Shown here: positions 56,767 to 64,000 of the stretch, one piece after another | Position numbering within the stretch: position 1 is the first letter of the stretch | Layout: every line of letters starts with the position of its first letter | From: Bordetella ansorpii | GTDB lineage: Bacteria; Pseudomonadota; Gammaproteobacteria; Burkholderiales; Burkholderiaceae_B | Reading direction: 5' to 3' | DNA length: 64,000 nt | Assembly: GCF_900078705.1 (NCBI RefSeq) | Contig: NZ_FKIF01000007.1 | Location: 620,001 to 684,000, forward strand | Translations under genes and position numbers: made by a program | The notes under the pieces: generated by a model | The model's database searches: none | Seen by the model: only the letters and a program-made list of their open reading frames with translations | What the model was told of the DNA's origin: nothing

Positions 56767-59700
56767 ATGGCCACCTCCGCTCCCGCCACCGTCACCGCCA
56801 TTACCGGCCGTGCCTGGATTCGCCACCCCGACGGCTCGCTGACCGCCCTGCATGAAGGCAGCAAGGTTCCGCCCAACAGCGAGATCGTCACGGCCAGCGG
56901 CGCCACGGTCACCCTGCAGGTGGAGAACGGCATGCCGGTGGTCATCGGCGCCGAGCGCCTGGTGGGCATCCACGACGATATGATCGGCCCCCCTGCCGAT
57001 CCCGGCGAGGCGGCGGTCACGCCCCCCACAGGTCCCGATTCCGAACGCCTGCTGGCCATCCTGCAGGCCGGCGGCGATCCGTTCGAGGAACTCGGCCCCA
57101 CCGCGGCCACGCTGGCCGGAGGCGGTGGCGGCGAAGGCGGCAGCAGCATCGTGCGGCTGGCCCACATCCTGGAAACCACCTCGCCGCTGGCCCTGGAGTA
57201 TCCGAACCCGGCGCGCTTCGACGACTTCACGCCGCGCGCCGACATGTCCGGCATCGGCGGCAATGCCGCCGAGGGAACCGGCGATACCGGCGTCACGCCG
57301 ACCAATCCCACCGTTCCCTCGGCACCCACGACGCAAGCGCCGGCCGCCAACCGAGCGCCCGCCGCCACCGACGACCCGGTCGCCACCACGGAGAAGAACA
57401 CGGTGCGCGGCAACGTGCTGGGCAACGACACCGATCCCGATGGCGACAGGCTGACGGTGACGGGCGTGAACGGCCGCGCCATGGAGTCCGCCGGCATCAG
57501 CCTGGCCGGCTCGAACGGCGGCACCTTCACCCTGCTGCCCGACGGCAGCTACACCTTCGTGCCGGGCTCGGGCTTCCAGCATTTGGGCCAGGGCCAGACC
57601 GCGCTCACCACGGTCCAGTACACCATCACCGACGGCAACGGCCATGCCACGACGGCGGTGCTGGAAGTCACGGTGGTGGGCGTCAACGACGCCGCCGCCA
57701 TCTCGGGCGCGATCGGTTCCACCGTGCAGGAGGACGCCACGCCGTCCACGCAGGGCAAGCTGACCGTCGCCGATGCCGACACCACCGATACGCACATCTG
57801 GTCGGTCGGCAACGGCGGCAAAGGTGCATACGGCGCCCTGACCATCGGCGCGGATGGCCAGTGGATCTACAACCTGGACAACGCCAGCCCCGCCATCCAG
57901 GCGCTGGGCGCGGGCCAGACGCTGACCGAGACCTTCACCGTCACCGTCGACGACGGCCATGGCGGCACAGCCTCGCAGTTGGTCACCATCACCATCGACG
58001 GCACGAACGATGCGCCGAAGCTGTCGGGCGAACTGACGGGCGCCGTCACCGAGGACGGCGTGCAGACCGCCTTCGGGCAACTGACCTCCACCGACGTCGA
58101 CGCCACGGACACCCACACGTATTCGGTCGTGGGCAACGCCACGGGCGCCTACGGCGCCTTCGCCGTCGACGCCAGCGGCAAATGGATCTATACGCTGGAC
58201 AATGGCGCCGCGCAGCCGCTGAAGTCGGGCCAGAGCGTCACCGAAACGTATACCGTGCAGGTCAGCGACGGCCATGGCGGCACCGACACGCAGGTCGTGA
58301 CCATCACGATCAACGGCACCGACGATGGCGCCGTCATCACCCCGCACACGCCGGGCGCCGATGCGGGCACCGTCCGCGAGGACGCGTCGCTGGCCATCAG
58401 CGGCAAGCTGGACGTCACCGATCCGGATGCCGGACAGGCCGCGTTCCAGCCGCAGGCCAACACGCAAGGCGCGCATGGCGCCTTCACCATTGATGCCGCC
58501 GGCAACTGGACCTACAACCTGGACAACGCCAGCCTGGCCGTGCAGGCGCTGGGCGCGGGCGCGTCGGTAAGCGAAACCTTCACCGTGAAGTCCACCGACG
58601 GCGCGACGCATGACGTCACCGTCACCGTGCTGGGCACCAACGATGCCCCCAGGCTGTCGGGCGAACTGACCGGCTCGGTGACCGAGGACGGCGTGAAGCT
58701 GGCCACCGGCCAGTTGGCCGCCACCGACGTCGATACCGGCGACAAACTGACCTACTCGGTGGCAGGCAATGCCGCCGGCACCTACGGCGCGTTCTCGGTC
58801 GACGCCAACGGCAAGTGGACCTACACCCTGGACAACGCCGCCGCGCAGCCGCTGAAAGCCGGCCAGAGCGTGCAGGAAACATATACGGTCCAGGTCAGCG
58901 ATGGCCACGGCGGCACCGATACGCAGACCATCACGGTCACCATCAACGGCGCCGATGACGGCGCGGTGATCGCGCCGCATGCGCCGGGCGCCGACGCGGG
59001 CGCCGTCCGCGAAGACACGACGCTGACCACGGGCGGCAAGCTCGACGTCACCGACCCCGATGCCGGCCAGGCCAGCTTCCAGGCCCAGACTGGCGCCAAG
59101 GGCCAGTACGGCACGTTCAGCATCGATGCGAACGGCAACTGGACCTACACGCTGAACAACGACAGCCCCGCCGTGCAGGCGCTGGGCGCCGGCGCCGCGG
59201 TGAACGAGACCTTCACCGTGAAGTCGGCCGATGGCTCGACGCATGACGTCACCATCACCGTGCAGGGCACCAACGACCTGCCGAGGCTGTCAGGGGAACT
59301 GACGGGCTCGGTGGCGGAAGACGGCGTGAAGACCGCCACGGGCCAACTGGCCGCGGCCGACGTCGACACCAGCGACATCCACACCTACGCCGTCGTCGGC
59401 AACGCCACGGGCACCTATGGCACGCTGGCCATCGACGCCAGCACCGGCAGGTGGACCTACACGCTGGACAACACCGCCGCCCAGCCGCTCAAGAGCGGCC
59501 AGAGCGTGCAGGAAACCTACACCGTCCAGGTCAGCGATGGCCAGGGCGGCAGCGACACCCGGACGATCACCGTCACCATCAACGGCGCCGACGACGGTGC
59601 GGTGATCGCCCCGCACACGCCGGGCGCGGACGCGGGCGCCGTCCGCGAAGACACGACGCTGACCACGGGCGGCAAGCTCGACATCACCGATGCCGACGCG

Positions 59701-62700
59701 GGCCAGGCCGTGTTCCAGCCGCAGACCGGCACGCCAGGCCAGCATGGCACCTTCGCCATCGATGGCAACGGCAACTGGACCTACAGCCTGAACAACGCCG
59801 ATCCGGCCGTGCAAGCCTTGGGGGCCGGCCAATCGATGGCCGAGACGTTCACCGTCAGGTCGGCCGATGGCGCCACGCATGACGTCACCGTCACCATCCA
59901 GGGCACCAATGACGCGCCCAGGCTGTCGGGCGTGTTGACGGGTTCGGTCACGGAAGACGGCGTGAAGACGGCCACGGGCACGCTCGCCGGCACCGACGTC
60001 GATACCGGCGACAAGCTGAGCTACACCGTGGTCGGCAAGGCGACCGGCGCGTACGGCGCCTTCAGCGTCGATCCGAACACCGGCAAGTGGACCTACACGC
60101 TGGACAACGCCGCCGCGCAGCCCCTGAAGGCAGGCCAGAGCGTCACCGAGACGTACACCGTGCAGGTCAGCGATGACCACGGCGGCACCGATGCGAAGCT
60201 GGTCTCCATCACGATCAATGGCGCCGACGACGGCGCCGTCATCGCCCCGCACGCCCCGGGCGCCGACGCGGGCGCCGTCCGCGAAGACGGCACGCTGACC
60301 ACGGGCGGCAAGCTCGACGTCACCGATCCGGATGCCGACCAGGCCGTGTTCCAGCCGCAGGCCAACACGCAAGGCGCGCATGGCGCCTTCGCCATCGATG
60401 CCAACGGCAACTGGACCTATGCGCTGAACAACGCCGGCCCGGCCGTGCAGGCGCTGGGCGCCGGCCAGTCGATGACGGAGACTTTCACGGTCAGATCGGC
60501 CGATGGCGCCACGCATGACGTCACCGTCACGATCCAGGGCACCAACGACGCACCCAGGCTGTCGGGCACGTTGACGGGTTCGGTCACGGAAGACGGTGTG
60601 AAGACGGCCACGGGCCAGTTGAGCGCCACGGACGTCGATACGAGCGACACGCACACGTACTCGGTGGTCGGCAGCGCCAAGGGCACCTACGGCGCCTTCA
60701 GCGTCGATCCCAACACCGGCAAGTGGACCTATACGCTGGACAACAGCGCGGCCCAGGTGCTCAAGAGCGGCCAGGCCGTGACCGAGTCGTACACGGTGCA
60801 GGTCAGCGATGGCCATGGCGGCACCGATACCAAGACCGTCGTCGTCACCATCAACGGCACCGACGACGGCGCGGCCATCGCCCCGCACACGCCGGACGCC
60901 GACGCAGGCACCGTCCGCGAGGACGGCACGCTGACCACGGGCGGCAAGCTCGACGTCACCGATCCCGATGCGGGCCAGGCGGCCTTCCAGGCCCAGGCCG
61001 GCACCAAGGGCGCTTACGGCACGTTCGCCATCGACGCCAATGGCAACTGGACCTATGACCTGAGCAACGCCAGCCCCGCCGTGCAGGCGCTGGGCGCGGG
61101 CGCATCGGTGACCGAGACCTTCACGGTCAAATCGGCTGACGGCTCCGCGCATGACGTCACCGTCACCATCCAGGGCACCAACGACGCACCGGTGCTGTCG
61201 GGTCAACAGACCGGCTCCGTCACGGAAGACGGCGTGAAGACGGCCACCGGCCAGATGGCCGCCACCGACGTCGACACGGGCGACAAGCTCAGCTACGCCG
61301 TCGTCGGCAGCGCCAAGGGCGCCTATGGTGCGTTCAGCATCGACGCCAACGGCAAGTGGACGTACACGCTGGACAACGCCGCAGCCCAGCCCCTGAAGGC
61401 AGGCCAGAGCGTCACCGAGACCTATACCGTGCAGGTCAGCGATGGCCATGGCGGCACGGACGCCAAGGTCATCACGGTCACCATCAACGGAACCGACGAT
61501 GCCGCCATCATCACGCCGCATGCGCCGGGCGCCGATACCGGCGCCGTCCGCGAAGACGGCACGCTGACGGCAGGCGGCAAGCTGGACGTCACCGATCCCG
61601 ATGCCGGCCAGGCCATCTTCCAGGCCCAGGCGAGCACGCCAGGCGCACACGGCACGTTCGCCATCGACGCCAGCGGCAACTGGACCTACAGCCTGGACAA
61701 TGCCGACCCGGCCGTGCAGGCGCTGGGCGCAGGCAAGACCATGACCGAGACGTTCACGGTCAAGTCGGCGGATGGCGGCACCCACGACGTCACTGTCACC
61801 ATCCAGGGCACCAACGATGCGCCCAAGCTGTCGGGCGAACTGACCGGCTCGGTCACGGAAGACGGCGTGAAGACGGCGACGGGCCAGCTCGTCACCACCG
61901 ACGTCGACACTACCGATACCCACACGTACTCGGTCGTCGGCAATGCCAGCGGCACTTATGGCGCGTTCAGCGTCGACGCCAACGGCAGGTGGACCTACAC
62001 GCTGGACAACGCCGCGGCGCAAGGCCTGGTGTCGGGCCAGTCCGTCCAGGAAACCTACACCGTCCAGGTCAGCGATGGCCAGGGCGGCACCGATACGAAG
62101 ACCGTGTCGGTCACGATCAACGGTACGGACGATGCCGCGATCATCACGTCCCACGTCCCGGGGGCGGATCTCGGTGCGGTCCGCGAGGGCGGCACGCTGG
62201 CGACGGGCGGCAAGCTCGATGTCGTGGACCCGGATGCCGGCCAGGCCGTCTTCCAGGCCCAGCCAAATACGCAGGGTGCGCACGGCACCTTCACCATCGA
62301 CGCCAATGGCAACTGGACCTACAACCTGAACAATGCCGACCCGGCCGTGCAGGCGCTGGGCGCAGACAAGTCGATGAGCGAGACCTTCACGGTCAAGTCC
62401 GCTGATGGGTCGACACATGACGTCACCGTCACCATCCAGGGGACGAACGACGCGCCGAAGCTCACGGGCGACGTCACCGGCTCGGTGACCGAGGATGGCG
62501 TGAAGACCGCCACCGGCACCCTCACCGGCACCGATATCGATGCGGGCGACAAGCTGACCTACGCCGTCACCGGCGCGGCCAAAGGCACCTATGGCGCCTT
62601 CACGGTCGACCCGAACACGGGCAAGTGGACCTATACGCTGGACAATACCGCCGCGCAGGCGCTGAAGTCCGGCCAGAGCATCACCGAGACCTATACCGTC

Positions 62701-64000
62701 CAGGTCAGCGACGGCCAGGGCGGAACGGACACCAAGACCGTTTCCGTCACCATCAACGGCACGGAGGACACGGCCGTCATCACGCCGCAGACCCCGGGCG
62801 CGGACTTGGGCACGGTAAAGGAAGACGGCACGCTGACGACCGGTGGCAAACTGGACATGGCCGACCCCGATGCGGGCCAAGCCGTCTTCCAGGCCCAGGC
62901 GGGCACGCAAGGCGCCCACGGCACCTTCGCCATCGATGCCAACGGCAACTGGACCTACAACCTGAACAACGCCGATCCGGCGGTTCAGGCCTTGGGTGCC
63001 GGCAAGACCATGACGGAGACATTCACGGTCAGGTCCGCCGACGGTTCGACCCATGACGTTACCGTCACCATCCAGGGCACCAACGACGCGCCCAGGCTTT
63101 CCGGCGAGCTGACCGGCTCCGTCACGGAAGATGGCGTCAAGACGGCCACGGGCCAACTGACGACCGCCGACGTCGACACGACCGACGCGCATAACTACTC
63201 CGTGGTCGGCAACGCCAGCAGCCCGTATGGCGCGTTCTCGGTCGATGCCAACACCGGCAAGTGGACTTATACGCTGGACAACAGCAGCGCCCAGGCGCTG
63301 ACCAGCGGCCAGAGCGTCCAGGAGACCTACACCGTCCAGGTCAGCGATGGCCACGGCGGCACGGATACCAGGACCATCACGGTCACCATCAACGGCACCG
63401 ACGACGGCGCCGTGATCGCGCCGCATACCCCGGGCGCCGATCTGGGCACGGTCACGGAAGACGGCACGCTGACCACCAGCGGCAAGCTGGACGTGGCCGA
63501 CCCCGACGCGGGCCAGGCGGTCTTCCAGCCGCAGGCCGGCACGCAAGGCCAGCACGGCTCGTTCACGATCGACTCGAACGGCAACTGGATCTACAGCCTG
63601 AACAACGCCGATCCGGCCGTGCAGGCGCTGGCGGCGGGCCAGTCGATGAGCGAGACCTTCACGGTCAAGTCGGCCGACGGCACCTCGCACGGCGTCACCG
63701 TGACCATCCAGGGCACCAACGACGCACCCAAGCTGTCGGGCGAACTCACAGGCTCGGTCACGGAAGACGGCGTCAAGACGGCCACAGGACAACTGACGAC
63801 CACCGACGTCGACACGACCGACACGCACACCTACTCCGTCGTCGGCAACGCCAACGGCACCTATGGCGCCTTCACCGTCGACGCCAGCGGGAAGTGGACC
63901 TACACGCTGGACAACGCCGCGGCGCAACGCTTGGTGCCCGGCCAATCGGTGCAGGAAACCTACACCGTCCAGGTCAGCGATGGCCACGGCGGCACCGACT
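56767..64000 (+). CDS. Giant LapA-like VCBS-repeat surface adhesin (5' part; open at the right edge)
   Basis: The first 2,411 codons of a type I-secreted surface protein that continues past the window. Residues 1-~75 (VTAITGRAWIRHPDGSLTALHEGSKVPPNSEIVTASG) form the LapA-type retention module. Thr112-Ala113-Ala114 followed by a glycine-rich stretch is where LapA has its LapG protease site. A linker, then a cadherin-like domain (about 195-310, AATDDPVATTEKNTVRGNVLGNDTDPDGD), precede VCBS repeats to the window end. There is no N-terminal signal peptide, as expected for type I export; the export signal would be at the unseen C-terminus. The ATG at 56767 has only a weak GTGGAT upstream. BrtA of Bordetella bronchiseptica is a plausible relative. 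Confidence 0.9.
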   Translation, partial: MATSAPATVTAITGRAWIRHPDGSLTALHEGSKVPPNSEIVTASGATVTLQVENGMPVVIGAERLVGIHDDMIGPPADPGEAAVTPPTGPDSERLLAILQAGGDPFEELGPTAATLAGGGGGEGGSSIVRLAHILETTSPLALEYPNPARFDDFTPRADMSGIGGNAAEGTGDTGVTPTNPTVPSAPTTQAPAANRAPAATDDPVATTEKNTVRGNVLGNDTDPDGDRLTVTGVNGRAMESAGISLAGSNGGTFTLLPDGSYTFVPGSGFQHLGQGQTALTTVQYTITDGNGHATTAVLEVTVVGVNDAAAISGAIGSTVQEDATPSTQGKLTVADADTTDTHIWSVGNGGKGAYGALTIGADGQWIYNLDNASPAIQALGAGQTLTETFTVTVDDGHGGTASQLVTITIDGTNDAPKLSGELTGAVTEDGVQTAFGQLTSTDVDATDTHTYSVVGNATGAYGAFAVDASGKWIYTLDNGAAQPLKSGQSVTETYTVQVSDGHGGTDTQVVTITINGTDDGAVITPHTPGADAGTVREDASLAISGKLDVTDPDAGQAAFQPQANTQGAHGAFTIDAAGNWTYNLDNASLAVQALGAGASVSETFTVKSTDGATHDVTVTVLGTNDAPRLSGELTGSVTEDGVKLATGQLAATDVDTGDKLTYSVAGNAAGTYGAFSVDANGKWTYTLDNAAAQPLKAGQSVQETYTVQVSDGHGGTDTQTITVTINGADDGAVIAPHAPGADAGAVREDTTLTTGGKLDVTDPDAGQASFQAQTGAKGQYGTFSIDANGNWTYTLNNDSPAVQALGAGAAVNETFTVKSADGSTHDVTITVQGTNDLPRLSGELTGSVAEDGVKTATGQLAAADVDTSDIHTYAVVGNATGTYGTLAIDASTGRWTYTLDNTAAQPLKSGQSVQETYTVQVSDGQGGSDTRTITVTINGADDGAVIAPHTPGADAGAVREDTTLTTGGKLDITDADAGQAVFQPQTGTPGQHGTFAIDGNGNWTYSLNNADPAVQALGAGQSMAETFTVRSADGATHDVTVTIQGTNDAPRLSGVLTGSVTEDGVKTATGTLAGTDVDTGDKLSYTVVGKATGAYGAFSVDPNTGKWTYTLDNAAAQPLKAGQSVTETYTVQVSDDHGGTDAKLVSITINGADDGAVIAPHAPGADAGAVREDGTLTTGGKLDVTDPDADQAVFQPQANTQGAHGAFAIDANGNWTYALNNAGPAVQALGAGQSMTETFTVRSADGATHDVTVTIQGTNDAPRLSGTLTGSVTEDGVKTATGQLSATDVDTSDTHTYSVVGSAKGTYGAFSVDPNTGKWTYTLDNSAAQVLKSGQAVTESYTVQVSDGHGGTDTKTVVVTINGTDDGAAIAPHTPDADAGTVREDGTLTTGGKLDVTDPDAGQAAFQAQAGTKGAYGTFAIDANGNWTYDLSNASPAVQALGAGASVTETFTVKSADGSAHDVTVTIQGTNDAPVLSGQQTGSVTEDGVKTATGQMAATDVDTGDKLSYAVVGSAKGAYGAFSIDANGKWTYTLDNAAAQPLKAGQSVTETYTVQVSDGHGGTDAKVITVTINGTDDAAIITPHAPGADTGAVREDGTLTAGGKLDVTDPDAGQAIFQAQASTPGAHGTFAIDASGNWTYSLDNADPAVQALGAGKTMTETFTVKSADGGTHDVTVTIQGTNDAPKLSGELTGSVTEDGVKTATGQLVTTDVDTTDTHTYSVVGNASGTYGAFSVDANGRWTYTLDNAAAQGLVSGQSVQETYTVQVSDGQGGTDTKTVSVTINGTDDAAIITSHVPGADLGAVREGGTLATGGKLDVVDPDAGQAVFQAQPNTQGAHGTFTIDANGNWTYNLNNADPAVQALGADKSMSETFTVKSADGSTHDVTVTIQGTNDAPKLTGDVTGSVTEDGVKTATGTLTGTDIDAGDKLTYAVTGAAKGTYGAFTVDPNTGKWTYTLDNTAAQALKSGQSITETYTVQVSDGQGGTDTKTVSVTINGTEDTAVITPQTPGADLGTVKEDGTLTTGGKLDMADPDAGQAVFQAQAGTQGAHGTFAIDANGNWTYNLNNADPAVQALGAGKTMTETFTVRSADGSTHDVTVTIQGTNDAPRLSGELTGSVTEDGVKTATGQLTTADVDTTDAHNYSVVGNASSPYGAFSVDANTGKWTYTLDNSSAQALTSGQSVQETYTVQVSDGHGGTDTRTITVTINGTDDGAVIAPHTPGADLGTVTEDGTLTTSGKLDVADPDAGQAVFQPQAGTQGQHGSFTIDSNGNWIYSLNNADPAVQALAAGQSMSETFTVKSADGTSHGVTVTIQGTNDAPKLSGELTGSVTEDGVKTATGQLTTTDVDTTDTHTYSVVGNANGTYGAFTVDASGKWTYTLDNAAAQRLVPGQSVQETYTVQVSDGHGGTD
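58018..64000 (+). repeat. Tandem VCBS repeats, composite period 633/636 bp
   Basis: The start of the LSGEL-type unit recurs at 58021, 58654, 59287, 59923, 60559, 61195, 61828, 62461, 63097 and 63733, so steps are 633 or 636 bases (211 or 212 residues). Nine units are complete and the tenth runs off the window. Each unit holds two related VCBS domains of about 105 residues: one ending near GGTDTKTVTVTINGTDD, the other near THDVTVTIQGTNDAP. Copies are very similar at DNA level. One more, diverged VCBS domain precedes them at about 57,700-58,010. Confidence 0.95.

Noticed and set aside
59290-63987. A 1,565-codon open frame on the minus strand
   Set aside because: It is the antisense of the VCBS repeats. 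Its translation is repetitive and Arg/Gly/Val-rich with no domain, and it exists only because the repeated GC-rich codons lack stops on the other strand.
57700-64000. CRISPR-like regular repeats
   Set aside because: The period (about 633 bases) and continuous coding content show protein repeats, not short repeats with spacers.

Overview
The window is GC-rich, gene-dense bacterial chromosome. Gene content and order (dapDE, prmB, uvrD, ribF-ileS-lspA-coaBC-dut, thrS-infC, gshB with an EIIA-ptsH-ptsI cluster, leuCDB-asd-fimV-truA-trpF) point to a betaproteobacterium of the family Alcaligenaceae, most likely Bordetella or Achromobacter. This assignment rests on recalled synteny and protein likeness, not on a search. 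No phage, insertion sequence, CRISPR array or rRNA operon is visible. One tRNA gene (Val, GAC anticodon) is present.

Layout. 1-8.5 kb: the end of dapD, dapE, prmB and a YheS-type ABC-F ATPase on the plus strand, facing uvrD and a membrane fatty-acid desaturase on the minus strand; the desaturase promoter carries an FNR-type site. 8.5-22.4 kb: an RNA m5C methyltransferase with a repetitive basic tail, coupled to purN, then the divergent ribF-ileS-lspA-coaBC run. Between coaBC and dut, often neighbours elsewhere, lies about 5.3 kb with a YdjM-type membrane protein, a DedA protein, a small membrane protein, and a coupled zinc metallopeptidase/transglutaminase pair. 22.6-31.7 kb: an Old Yellow Enzyme, an Ehu-like (ectoine-type) ABC importer, an orphan amino-acid-type binding protein, an ornithine-cyclodeaminase-family protein, osmC, and mntH under a Fur-like operator. 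31.9-38.6 kb: ptsI-ptsH-EIIA, gshB, infC and thrS, all on the minus strand; thrS has a long leader that looks like a threonine-codon attenuator, and infC starts at a rare ATC codon. 38.7-41 kb: an RcsB-like regulator with a free-standing HPt protein, two small hypothetical genes and tRNA-Val. 41-49.4 kb: trpF, truA, fimV, asd, leuB, leuD and leuC.

49.5-64 kb: an adhesin export locus in one direction. It encodes a TolC-family outer-membrane channel with a long Pro/Ala-rich N-terminal part, a 70-residue protein of unknown role, a LapB-type ABC exporter with a degenerate peptidase-like domain, a LapC-type membrane-fusion protein, a LuxR-type response regulator, and the first 2,411 codons of a giant LapA-like surface protein. 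The latter has an N-terminal retention module with a di-alanine site, followed by tandem VCBS repeats with a 633/636-bp composite period. It is still open at the right edge.

How the genes work together: the left and middle parts are housekeeping (lysine/peptidoglycan precursors, leucine, tryptophan, translation, cofactors, glutathione) with envelope and stress functions. The right end is a dedicated type I secretion and surface-adhesion system. The signals most worth follow-up are the thrS leader, the RcsB-like/HPt pair, the FNR-type site on an oxygen-dependent desaturase, and the small protein inside the adhesin export operon.
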